From: Ophiothrix spiculata | Lineage: Eukaryota; Echinodermata; Ophiuroidea; Amphilepidida; Ophiotrichidae | DNA length: 22,542 bases | Direction: 5' to 3' (one strand) | Assembly: GCA_000969725.1 (NCBI GenBank) | Contig: JXSR01S047513.1 | In this document: in pieces, positions 1 through 13,400 of the stretch | Layout: each line of letters begins with the position of its first letter | How positions within the stretch are numbered: the stretch's first letter is position 1 | Made by a program: the position numbers and the translations under genes | Notes under the pieces: generated by a model | Told to the model about the DNA's origin: nothing | Seen by the model: only the letters and a program-made list of their open reading frames with translations | The model's database searches: none

Positions 1-1286
1 ACAATTTACATTTAGATCAAGCCAATATGCAATGCAAATGCTGTGTACACATTATGGACAAATTATCAGCATGCTCATTGTTGTGACATACACCAATCAC
101 TGTCACCGAACCGACTTGTTTTGATGATTCATTGGGATTGCGTTCATGCCCATATATGTGCCACATAATGTAAACATTTGGCTTGAAATTCTCCTAAATA
201 ACTGAGTATTTGAGTAGTTATATTCTTTACACTTGTGCCTATCGTATATTTTAAATCAGCTGTGGCTGAGGTGTTCCAAAATATCGAGTGTTGTTTGCGA
301 AATCTTCCGTGTCATGATGTTGGACTAGGGAAATCACAACGAATTCGGCAACCCGCACGCAAAATGCTGTTTTCGGAAGCACCAAGAAAAATGTAAATTG
401 TAAAATTTGTAGGATATGTCCACACCTGGATTTTACAAATTTTATAAACAAGATACATACCTTTCATAAAATACTTATGTAGGCTGCTGATGTTGTTTTA
501 GATCATTTTTGCCAGGTTTCAAAAATGGTAAATAAACCCAGACTTTCGATCGGCAGTATTCCAATGACGCTACTTTGGAGCTCTCTGGCGATTGTGTTGT
601 AGATGTCAGCTTGATCTCAAATTATCATAAAGATACCCCCAAGAGTGCATGATTGATAGGCAAAACTTGACACTGATTGGTCAATTTATTTTTCCAGAAT
701 ATCAATATTAATGAGCTGGCCAAATATGGCGCGAAAACATCGCATACCCACTGGCTAAAATGCAAAGTTCAATGAAGTGCGCAGTTCTGCTTAATGGTAT
801 GACGTAAATTACGTCATTTCTTGAGCTGGCCTCCCGACTATAAATGACGTAAGGTCGGTCAGTGAAGATGTAGAAAATCGCACCCCAAATGGCATAATGG
901 CGTAAGTTTGTAATGACTATTTGCAAACAAATTACTAAAATGTATACAATTGAAGTTTTTTATTCATTTACATGACGTCAGTATTTTATTTTCTCTTGTT
1001 TTAAGAACCTTTTATGCAAAACATGTACAGCACAGCTGAGCAACTGTAAGTGAAAAGTAATCTTTGATGGCAAAGGTAGCCTGAATGGAACCCTAAATTG
1101 CGTAAATTATGCTGAAAATTACCCCTTTTTAAAAAACGTAGACGCCACCTGTGGTACAAAATCAGACCCTTCTACGCCATTTTTCATGATGAGCATGAGT
1201 ACCAATTGCCATCTTGAGCGCCCCCGGGCTGTGAGGTTGACAATGGTTGTAAATTGACTGCGGTAATTTTCTACTTATATTTCCAG
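1..1286. other. Upstream intron or 5' region, no exon recognised
   Basis: No convincing coding segment joins the exon at 1287. The three-way motif ATGACGTA/TACGTCAT near 801-850 and a perfect TGACGTCA at 973-980 are present. Short minus-strand open frames (251-451, 708-926) have no recognisable features. Confidence 0.5.
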
Positions 1287-1438
1287 GATTTTGAAGACAT
1301 CTTCATGTTGGCAGGAGGAATGAAGAGTGTGTCTGATCCCACACGTAACACGTTTATCAGAAACCTCAACATGTTTCAACACTGGCCCATAGAAGTGTTG
1401 GCTGACCATCCGCAAGATTGTCTCTTTCACTTTTTCAA
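1287..1438 (+). CDS. Exon: first half of CNBD, N-terminal helix and first strands
   Basis: The acceptor is TTCCAG at 1281-1286 and the donor is AA|GTAAGA. The exon encodes 50 codons plus two bases, from DFEDIFMLAGG to CLFHFF. The pattern 'N-x-F-x-x-W-P-x-E-V-L' followed by 'HP-x-D-C-L-F-H-F' is the usual opening of a CNBD, where an amphipathic helix precedes strand beta1. The frame is open across the acceptor, so phase 0 entry is inferred from the reading frame. It leaves in phase 2, so the next exon must supply one base to finish a Lys or Asn codon. No matching upstream exon was found between 1 and 1280. Confidence 0.8.
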
Positions 1439-4400
1439 GTAAGACCATAGTAATTGTAATAACATAACATAGCCAAACTGATTTTGTATATATCTTGTAC
1501 ACCACTGTTGATTTTGTATCTGTCTTGAAAATTAAGGTAATGAAATCTGACTTAAAATATAAATACTTTATGTGAAGTTTGTCTTGTTTTTAATTCGAAA
1601 TCACCATTCCAGAAAACGCGTCTTTTAGAACCATATATATTCAAATAGTTTATGTATCATTTTAAAGTAATTGTTTTCTAATAAAAACTCCCTGTACATG
1701 TAGGGTTCTTTCTATATATTTTGTTCTATGTGAATATGATAATACATCTATATAGCCGGGGAATAGCAAAAATCAAGTCGAATCAAACACATTTACAGCT
1801 ATTTACCGTGAAATTTGTTTATTTAAACAGTAATTATTAGTGTCTGCTTTGTCGTCATGAATTTAAAAATTTGTTTTTATCGCCCTGCACATATGGTGTA
1901 AATTATTCATGCGAACGTATATGATTTTGTTGCTGGTACAAGAACGTACCATTCTAGCTATCATCAAATATTAAGTGGAGACGACTTGGTGAATATAGGT
2001 ACTGTATAATTATCATCTTTGGTATTCCTTGGTCGTTGAAAACTATTCATTTTATATACTTCAACATTAAGAACATGCAACATACTTACAAAATATAAAT
2101 GCATACAAATCTCTGAAAATGCTTTCACTAAAAAGCATTTCTGATATCTATATCCCAATCATAATGTCACTGTCCCATTTGACCTTTTATTTGACTTTTT
2201 TAGACATTGTTAGATAATTGTTATAGTATATAGCAGAGGGAGCTCATGGGGTTGGGGTTTTCTTGTACTGGCTGTTTAAATATAGCAACTATACTACTAT
2301 AACAATTATCTAACAATGTCTAAAAAAATCAACTACAAGGTCAAATGTGACACTATGATTGGGATATAGACATCGAAATACTTTTAAGTGATGTGAAAGC
2401 ATTTTCAGAGATTTGTACGCATTTACATTTTGTAAGTATAATTTACAGAAGGGAGCTATTGGAGTTGGGGTTTTCTTGTATCCCTGATCTCACAATGAAT
2501 AATGAACCATTTGTCAACTGGACTATTCATGAATGAATACCCAGGGACTCATTTTCATTGTGAATCAATGCCAATACTTGGTGATGTATTAGTAAGGGAT
2601 AGCAGGTATTTAGATTGGATATACATTGTCAAATTTTTAACGACACAAATATTTTGATTTTTATTGTACGTGTGCAACCACGCGTGTTCTATAAGGGACA
2701 ATTAAATCTGAGATAATTAAAACTAATAAAATTTACTTTGAAAGGTAGTTTTCAACCTTGACAGACCTATTAATCCTTAAACTTGTCATTCGGTACATAA
2801 TTTTGTTTTGATGTCGATCAAATACATAAAGAAATAATGAACTCAAAGGACTTTATATCTAAATAATGCTTTGTGCGTCTACCTATACATCAAGTCTATT
2901 CACCAGCAAATCCACCCGACCCACCTGGCAGCTGAATGGGGTACAGATCACAAAGTGGGCCATGTCAAAATCAGGCCTCATCTTGCTAATGTAACATTAA
3001 GGGTGTATCTATTTTGCACCCTTGAAAATATCGAGTACAAAAATAGTACAGCATTCCTAAGGTGCACATTTGGAACACATTTATAGTTCAGTTTTAGTAC
3101 AAATATAGTACAAATTTGTGTATTATAAATGTACTCAAATTGTACTTAAATGATGTTCCAAATATGCACCTAGGAATGTTGTACTATTTATGTACTCGAT
3201 TTTTACTAGGGCATCTACGAGATCCAAATCTGAGATCCGGATTTCAGCAGACCGCTTACACGCATACGCAGCAGGCCTGATACGCAGAGTAGGGGAAGGT
3301 GGGGTGGGTTGGCCCTCGGGGTGGGTTGGCCCACCACGAGTTTCTGGTCACGTGACCTAGGGAGAATTATGTTACTGGTGATTTTTGGTCATATATAATG
3401 CATCGAATTTACCATAAAATTTACAAAACCCAGCTCATCTCTTTGTGTGAGTTATCAGTAAAACGAGTTTTTGAGTTACCTAAGTAAACTTTTTTAGCAA
3501 ACGTAATTTTGTACTAGTGTCAAGATATTACTTCGCTGGTCCAAGTTTTTATTATGGATTACGAGCTATGGTACATGTCCAACATGTCATGGGATCAAAT
3601 CCACATTATCCTTAGTTTTGTTGGTATACCACTAGGTTAAGTCAAAACTGGGCCTACGGGGTGAGTTGGCCCCCTAGTACACGGGGTGAGTTGGCCCTAT
3701 GGCGAATTTGCTCAAGATGGTATGATAACCTACTCAGACTCTAGCACAATAACATTTATGACGTTTTAACACGATTTTAATTCTAAACAAGTAAATAGAT
3801 GCGTATAACAAGATGCAAGGAGTCTTAAATGAAACTGGTAGGCCTATATTGCATATATTGCATGCAGATTACACTGTAGGTCACAACGTATCTTTTTAAA
3901 AGATCGACATTGTCTTAATTTATTATGGCATTTAATCTCAAAAGGACATTTTTGTATGCAGAACATTCCCGTGCTTCACTTAAAAAAACATAATGTATGA
4001 AATGTGTCACGGTAAAATGAGTACGACTCTTTTTTTTTTGTAAATGGGGCCAACTCACCCCACTGGGTGGGCCAACGCACCCCGCATAGCGGGGTGAGTT
4101 GGCCCTTTTGACGCATTTTTTATTTTTTTTAATTATTTAAATACGATAAGCCGCAGTGTCTTAGTATTTACATAAAACATAGCCTTGGGTACATATCTAT
4201 AACAAAGGGGGGGGGGCAACCCACCCCACCCTCCCCTACTGCACAGCAGAACGGACACCTCAAATCGGATTCAAATTGGCTCACAGAGCACTGATCTCTG
4301 CGTTGGGCTGGTCGTTGCCCGGCAAATGTAGGAGTTATACTCAAGTTTGCAACAATTTATAGAGGAATTAATAGAGTTGTCGAGTGAAAACCATTTAGCC

Positions 4401-7400
4401 AATATTAGCTTGAAAATCAACTGTGTAAGATAACAGTGTTTGAACCCATCCGTAAATAATTAGTATATTATTTTTGAGACCTTTTTAAACCACATTGTTC
4501 GCTGTTATTGCATATATGTGGATGCTTTCAGCCTCATGCACCCTTATATTTTCTATATAATGGGATCTTTGTTGAAAAAAATTGAAATTAACCTTTGTAA
4601 ACCATACGGTCATAACTGTATACTGTTGAATAGATCAGAATGAGGATACTTAATCTTTTTCCCTTTCTTCGTTTCTTCTCTTCGTTCTTCCTTTCAAATA
4701 GGGAAGTTGTTCGGTAATGAAAAAACTGAAACGAATTGCACCCAAGATTTCATCAAAATTTCGAAGAGAGACAGCAGCAATGACGTGGAACAAAGGAAAC
4801 CAACTTGGTAAAACTATTGTCTTTATTTCTTTGCACTTATTATACCCATGTTTATACTTTCATGATACCAAGTTCAGAGTTTTAGCTCAACTCCTGCATA
4901 CTCTGGACAAACCAACTTTGGATCAATCTACCTGCATCTGTCTTTCCAAGCTCTCCTGCCGACGATGTCTTAAGACAGCAGCAAATGCATTTATTTTCCA
5001 TTAGATTCCTTTTGTAACCCCACATTTGTATAATACGGTATTGGTCATAGTTTTGCAAACTGTTTGCCATCTTTTGTTTGATGGTTTCTCCTCAAGACTT
5101 TCTCACCATAAATGCTTGGTTAAAATATACTGAGATACATTTATCTTAAAGCTTGAATTTTGTGAGACGTATATTCTATTATCCATAACTTTTCCCTGAT
5201 CTCACAATGAATAATGAACCATTTGTCAACTGGACTATTCATGAATGAATACCCAGGGACTCATTTTCATTGTGAATCAATGCCAATGATGATGAACTTT
5301 TAAAAATCCAGGGACGCATTTTAATTCCATACCTTTTCCTATTAATTTTACCACTTTTAGGAATTACAAGCACTCCATATTCTTCACCAGCAATCGCAGT
5401 CAGAAACACTTTTAGCGCTTTGAAGAATAAAATATGTCAATAAAACTAATTTTCCCTTAATTTTAGTCATTTCTGTATGGACATTTTTAGTTTAATTTGA
5501 TTGGCAATCTTCTGTAAATTTGTTGTGCCCAAGTCCAACCTGCTTATTGGGGATCGCAGTTTTTATGTTGCTGCAGCTGTTGCCTGGAACTCTTTACCAG
5601 TATCACTGCCTACTGCTACTTCTGTTGACATTTTCAATCAAAACTTACTTTTAAGAACATTTGTTGTATTTTTTTTTCATTGTAAACGCCATGATACTTG
5701 TGATTACTTTGTGAATTGCGTTCTAAATACCTGAATGTATATATTCATGGTAATGGTGTGTTTCGCTTCACTATGTCAGGTCTTGTTAAGGCAAGTCCTT
5801 CGGAATTGTCTGAACCGAGGCACCTCCAGAGGCCATCGTTACTTCGTCGCCGTCATTCGTGGCCTTCCATCCATCGGAAACGTCAAGGCAAGCGGATGAT
5901 GAGTGCAGAAAACTCGAAGAGCGAGCAGACAGGGGTATGTATCAATTAACGGATTCCAATTCTTCAATATGGTTTTGTAAACTAATAACAAAATAACATG
6001 ACAAAAGATGAATAAAAAAACAATAGAGGAGATCTCTACAATGATATGGACAGTCAGTATAAAGTGGGGAAAATGTGTAACTCTGCACAGTGACTATGTG
6101 AAGCAGAGACGTCTAGATCTCATAGTGAAGTTATGTACCTGGCACTTTAGTATATGCTCTTGCATTGAGTGGGAATTTCGAGTAAAATTTTGCAAAAAAG
6201 GGTTATCCTGCAGAACATATCAATCTATCATTAAAACATTATGAAAGATTTTGAACTTTTTTTCACAACACAAAAGTTGAAAACATACCTCGGAATTTTC
6301 AAACGAGATCCTTCGTTTTTCACCAGCGAGATGAGGCTGACTCAGATCGTATCCTTTGGGTACTTGACCTGAGAACAGTCTTGTAGACTCCTGGAAGTTT
6401 GTGTCGGCCCCCGTCTCGGTTCAGCGTCGGGACTGGCCTAGATTCTGTCCGCTGAATTTCTGAGTATATATTTTTTTCACATGTATCGATAGAACATGAT
6501 TATTCTAACATATCCTAACAGTAGTTTCCGCTTAATTTGTGTAATAGAGGAAAAATGAAATTATTTACAAGCTGTATTCTTTTCGCCGGCGAAAAAAAAT
6601 GGTTGAAAAAGTGTTTCTAGTTTTAAATCTTAAAAAGATCTTGTCTCTACACCTGTGATGGGTAAACAAAATTATTTTTGATTGAACTGTTTCTCTTTTG
6701 ATATGTATTAAATTATCTCCAAGAGCTTCATTTGATCTTTTATCTGGTAAATTCATCTGAGGTACAAATTTAGGATTTAGAAAACACAGGATAGTCACAC
6801 CACCATCACATATAGATATACTGCTAATCAATCACTGTCAATTTGAGCCATTTCTGTGTAAATTTGTATACTTTTTTGGATTTTACTACACTTTTAAGCT
6901 TTATTTATAGCATTTCCATAAGTTTTTAATTTAAAGTGGAATCTAGGCTAGTCCCTTTAACAGTCCAGTAAAAGTCGTAAAAGTACGGTATCAAACTTCT
7001 TCGACATACCACCATTTTTCCCCAAAAACCATTGCGACATTATAAAGAAATAAATAAGATATTACATAAACTGTACGGGACAGCTCATCTAACTATAAAT
7101 ATGTTTCATAATTATAGAAAAGATAGTTAAAGTGTTCGCCTAAGATTTGTTTGTGTCAGAATTTTAATATCATGAGCCAGATTTAAAATATACGTAAAAT
7201 AAAATTGAAGGAATTACGTAACAGTTTTATTTTTCCTAATAACTCCACTCAAAATCAAGATATTAAAATTCTGCCTCATACAATTTTTAGACAAATCCTT
7301 TGGCTATCTATTCCACAAGTATGAAACATATACCTTGTTAGATGAACTGTCCCATAAAGTTAATGTAATATCTTTTGTATTTCTTTATACATTTGCAATG

Positions 7401-10400
7401 GCTTATGGGAAAAACATGAAGTCATGTCGAAGAAGTTCGATATCGTTCTTTTTAGACTTTTATTGCACTGTTTGATGAAATTCGGCTATTTTTGGGACTA
7501 TTTTGAAATCCAAGATGACCGCAACATCCACATGATTTATAGATATAATTATCTGCTTTTAGAGACACTAAATTAATTTCGGAAACAGAACAATACAATG
7601 AAATAAAATTATCACTATATGTGATGGCTCAACCCGAAAGGGGGACTTTGAAGATGATATCAATTTTGATTTTTTCATTTCATCTTTTGCAAAAGTTTCT
7701 AAGCTTTCAAATGACACCTTACTTGTTGAAATTGATCAAGGCGATCAAATTTTACAACAGAAAATCTGCTTTATTTTTTGCTGCCTATTTTCACATGTAT
7801 CTTGAAAAGTTTTATGTCGCAAAGTCCACCTTTTCGGGGTGAGTCCGATCACATATAACAATTAAAATACATTTCACCTGCTATTTTATTGATTTTTACC
7901 GCCATTTTGAATTTGGTAACCCTGTTATTAAATTCTTTAATCATGTGATAATCGAATATTTGCATTATATGATAAATTCAATAGGTTTTTTAGCAATATC
8001 ATAAAAGCACAGTAAAATACCATTTATTATGTGGTTATTTGATGTCTGATTTAGAATGGCCACCATTATACCAAGATGGCTGTCAAAAAATGCAAACATC
8101 ATTTTCACAACATTTAATGATATTATAACGAATAGAAATATCATGGTTTACAAGAATTTACCGAAAATTCCCACTCAGCCGTTTTTCATGACACAAGAGC
8201 ATACACTACTTTATCGCTGGGTAAAGTTTAAAACTTTTTGATACCCCTCGTAGTATAATATATTGCATTTTTTTGATACACAACACATGCAACAATTCCA
8301 AGGGTTCAGTATTCCCTAATTGATCTGGACCATCCATTATTCGCAATGAATTCCAGGTGCGCACCACTAAAGATGAAGCAGTGCCCTATTTTTTCACGCG
8401 GCACTGCACAAAAGTGTTTTGCTTTTTTCCAGAAAATAAACAGACAGACAAACAAACAAATAAAACAATAAAAGACAAATGTTTGAAAATTGTGAATTAG
8501 ACTAGTTAAAAACAAAGTGAATCTTTTTGATCAAAATTACGCGTCATTTGTTACAAAGCTTTACAAGGCATTTTACTTTGTTAAACAGTAACCATTACGG
8601 TCTTGTTTGATATGTTTTTCAACAGTTTGTCCTTTTGGCTTTAAGAATAGAATCCATTTTCGGATTTGATTTTTGAATTTTTTGAAAAAGATGCTCCAAA
8701 ATGGCGCAAATTTTCACATTCTTTCTGAAAGAAATCTGTTAGAAAAATTCGCCAAAGGTTTCATGGAAAATTGTAATTTGTGTAGATCTAAGTAACACAT
8801 GGGTGATAATAGGTAGTTGAAAAATAGGTAATCCCTGAACTCGAAGGTTTTGTCCCCCTCCAAAATTGTCTTGCCCTGCATGCCCCCTCAAATGATAATG
8901 TCTTGTTATTATTAAAGGTGGCCTAGCACAGAAGCGGTGTCGGACACGAAAGAGCTGATATCAGCGGTGTTGCCGTTGGACACAATTTCAAAGTATTATC
9001 CTGGGCTTTTAGCGTACTTTATCTTGCGCTTTAATATAACGCGACTCACGTGCATCATTTTTATATTCACGCATAAGACCATGCACGTTGCTCCTGACGG
9101 CGCAAGGCCCAAAGCGCACTGTGCTTAAGGTATTAGTCCATGTAAATAATAAGGTAAATGTCAATTTTTTGCTTGATTTTACTTAATATCTCAAAAAGTA
9201 AGTAGGTGACAATATTTTTTTATTACGTTTTTTTAAAGAACTATATAAGGACCAAAACATATGTGAAAAACAGAAAAAAAATAAAGCCGTTTTTTAATCA
9301 TAAGTGTTTTTGTCTGATTTATCTTGATTTTACCATAGAGGTCAATGGTAAAAAGTGTTAAAACATGGTGTTTTTAAAGTGGATTTTTTTCAAAAACTAA
9401 GTCGGTGATCCCAATTTTTTATTTTAGACATGTGATCAGCACATATATGAAAACACCATATATCAAAAAATTAGAAAAATAAATAAGGGAATTCTATATC
9501 TGTGCTAGGCTGCTAGCTACAAATCGTTTTGATTTTAATTCTACTTGTTTTAAAATTACTTTCGCCGTTAACGAAATGATGACCGCTATATTTGCAATTA
9601 TTATTCTGATATTATTCATTGAAAACAATAATCATTTTACGCTTATGATTTTGGAAGTATAAAAAGGAAGTACTTATATGCAGGTACATGCCAGTATAAC
9701 AAAAAAATCTCATAATTGGGATAATTATGCAATTATCAAATTGACAATTTAATAGGAATACTTGAGTAAAACATGTTAGACCTTCTTGATTGTCATCTGA
9801 GTGACAAAATTTTCCTGTGTGTGTGCTTATGCGTATTTTGTTGATATTTCGGAATTGTTTTCATAATGATGGGAATAAATTCTGATAACAGTATCTCAAA
9901 TCGCCAAGAAAAAAATCATCTTATCGTGAGTCGTACTGGATAAATAAATTAAAATCATATTGACCCTTCGGTATTTATATTGAAATGTTACCACACTTTT
10001 AACTTCATGCATCATCATTGAATTTTAACCACACCAACCAAATTTCCAGTCTAGCGCCATCCATCACATCGCCTATTCAATTGGCCTAAACTAATCACGT
10101 AATTGTCATTAACTCTCTCCATCACATAACTTCACATTATCAACACGTGCACGCATGTAAGCTTGCAGCCTTTTTTCAGTGTTTCCCTTTTTTCCGTAAA
10201 CCTTCCTTTATAAATTTTGGTTCAGTATTTTGCGTATCTCTCTTTTTATTTCGGTTGGTTTTCAATTTTATTTACTTCGTCTTTTGTCTTTTACCTACAA
10301 ATATCAAATATAACAATGTCTGTAACTTCATAGTTCCATTGACGTCATGACAATAAATTTATGCATATATCCAATTTTAACTTTGAAATCGTTTTCGTGA

Positions 10401-13400
10401 CCATTGACATAATAAAACATTGAGGTTAATTAAGATTTTTAACCTAATTGCCATGGCTTTGTTATCAAATAGTAAGAGTGTCAAAAAGCATTCGATTGTT
10501 TCTTATACACGCTTATATTTTAAAGTAAATCGTTTACGGATTACTGGATAAGGTTGCCATTATTTTAAAACAAAACAAAAGATAATTAAAACAAATGAAT
10601 GAGGAGACTTCTTGGGTCATTAATTATCTGTGTACTGTAACATCACATTGCAGAAATTGTCGTCGGCAAACAGAGCAAATCGCAGAAACCATGCCAGCAG
10701 CATGCCTGACTCGCATTCCGACAGAAATGGTAGGTGATAATGATATCAGGTCATGGTCAAAGCTAATTACTTGAAGTTGCACATGCCGAATAGCATTGTT
10801 TTATCATTTTGTCGCAAGACAGGAATTCTTCAGAACAATTGAAAATGAATTCAAAATAAATATTATTCTAGCCCAATAATTATTGTTGTAGTTTAGCAAA
10901 GTTTTTTTTTCCCGGAACAATAATACTAGTATTACGAAATATATGAAAGTTGCAATAACCGTGGTTGTTCTGCAAGTTTTAGACTGTACAAATCTAGACT
11001 TGGTTCAAGTCCTTGTGGTGCTTTTGTCTGAGTTAGAAAGCCAATATAGTTCTATGTGAATTTCAGCTTTTTATTGTAAATTTCAACAAATTTAAATCAC
11101 TATTAGACCTGCAAAATAAATAGTTAAAACAAAGAGGCCAACAAGTTACAAAAGCAAGATATATAAGAAAACTTCACCAATTTAATAGCTGCAAATCCTA
11201 AAATTATCAAAAGTACAATGTAGGTGTAACAATTTCACACCCATAATATTACAAGATGATAGTAAATACCAGCTCCCATCAACAAGTAGTTACAAGCTAC
11301 CCCCGGGAAGCTACCCCACCTCACCCAAAAGAAAAGTTATATATAGAAAACCCTAATACCTGATAAAGAATTGAATTCAAATGTCCACTTGAAGTGCCCA
11401 GTTAATTTTCTTCTAATAATAACCATACATCCTAAATCCTACAAGTTTGCCCTGAATAAGGTCATATCATTAATGTTCTACTCTGGATTCTCATTTCTAT
11501 GCCTTACAAGATGGACCAATGTATTATAAAAACCTTGTAAACAAATGTGTCCCGTCATATCTAAAGATACCTTAATACCGGCATAGTAAATTACGAGATA
11601 CGGGCCTTTGAAGTTGAGCATAGTCAAAAATCACGTCCAAGGTCGAATTTCTAATTTCATCAGAAATATTACCTTTGAAGTGTATTCTATCGTATTAATC
11701 AGGTTTCAACAGCCAAAACATAAGACAAATGTTTTAAAAATCGACATAAAAATCCTTTCCCCATTGAAGCTTTACCAGTACAGAAACTTTAAACCTGATT
11801 TTCTCAGAACGATAGTTTTCTGAATCAGACCGATGCATTTTACCAATTTCAATGTAACTTTGCAATCGAACATCCAATAACCAAAAGCAAGGTGTCATTT
11901 TAAAGCTTAAAATATAATTTTGCAGATGAGACCAAAAAATCAATTTTCATTTTGGGACCCTTAAGCTACCTTTCGATATGACGGGTCACAAATGAAACCA
12001 ATAGAGTGCCATGGTAGCTCATGGTGATACTAGAAATACAGTACATAGACTTTAGCCCCTTCAAGCCTGGATCCAGGCTAGTACAAATCCAGGTAATATT
12101 GAAAAAAAAAAGAGTTCACTAACTGGAACAGATTTACAGATGGTCAGATCATAGTGGACAATAAAATATTACGAACTCACGTGAATACTACCACTTGAAA
12201 GTATTATACTACGTGACATTCTTGACAAAAAGGGTAGATGTCTGTCATTTATATTATGCTTATTATTTGGGGCATTAAGACTTGTAAAATAAACAACCAA
12301 GTGGATCATTGAAAATGTTCATCAGGATTTCTCATTGCAATTTCCAATAAAGTTATTGTGATAAAAATCTACACTTACTATTTTTAGTGGTGACATTTCA
12401 ACTCCTAACAGGAAGCGTTCTCAAACTGTACTGGCAGCCAGTCAATAAATATAAAAAAGAAACAACCAAGTGGACTTTCTTGTATGGAGAAAAAGAATCA
12501 AAATGTTAGATCTAAACTTCGACCTTAATAAGCTTTAATACATGTACTTAGATCCGTAAATGTATTACGTAGTCTGTGCCAAAATATCGTATGACAATAT
12601 TTGTATCTTTGAATGGTACAATGATTTGAAATCAAGTCATAATAATAACTTTACCAACATTAGTTTAGTTTTCTCACCTACTTTACTATCATTTTTTGAT
12701 AAATTTAATACAGGAAAGAAAACAGTCCAAGCAAGCGACAACAATGACCTTGAAGTTCCTGAAGATTTTGTGGAAAATAAGAGAACATTTCACTCGGACT
12801 TAGACGCTTCCAGAATGGTAATGACTCCTTTGGTTCAGATTATGTGTGCAGTAGATTTGTAGTATTATTTTGCATTAATTAAAGATTTTTTCTTGAAAAA
12901 ATCTTTGATTCTAATTCATATGTTTAAAGAATTGTTTCAACGTGTTAGCAAAATAGAAATTTCAAATTCGACTCAAAACCAGTATAGAATTTTCTCCATA
13001 AGCATTTATGCTGATGGTCTGGGTATTCCCCCCGGCTGGAATGTAATAGCTCATGGCATGAATGAATATAGTTCTTTTGCGTAATAAGCATATATCATAA
13101 TAAAATACTCAAAGCATGTCTTTAAAAATCTATGCTCAAAGCAAATTTTTGAATGAGTTGTTAAGGGTCATATTTGTCTATTCAACAAAAATGCTACTAC
13201 ATGGATAAATTCAGTAAAGTAAGAATGTTATTTTCAGCAAACTTGATATTATTTCGAGCTATTTTCTAGAACTAGTAATAGTATCGTCCCCCTGATCTCC
13301 CCTCCCACGGACCAAACAATGAGCCCGGGTAGCGCGCAGACGTAGACATGGTATACAATAAATTGAACAATATTGAGAGCCCGAAACAAGAGCTAGCTAT

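Noticed and set aside
2545..2633. Acceptor CCCAG at 2540-2544 giving an open frame into the exon core
   Set aside because: The phase does not match the first exon, and it would add about twelve residues of repeat-derived sequence in a place where CNBDs have none.
2871..3086. 71-codon open frame
   Set aside because: Second half lies in a palindromic element; no splice sites or recognisable domain.
4717..5004. 95-codon open frame read as a single gene
   Set aside because: Only its first 91 bases are exon; the GTAAAA donor at 4808 and phase agreement with 5780 show the rest is intron.
6565..6831. 88-codon minus-strand open frame
   Set aside because: Lies entirely within family B copy 1, whose relative has no such frame.
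12417..12470. LKLYWQPV phrase like a reverse transcriptase
   Set aside because: Too short and isolated to call; could be chance in A/T-rich intron.
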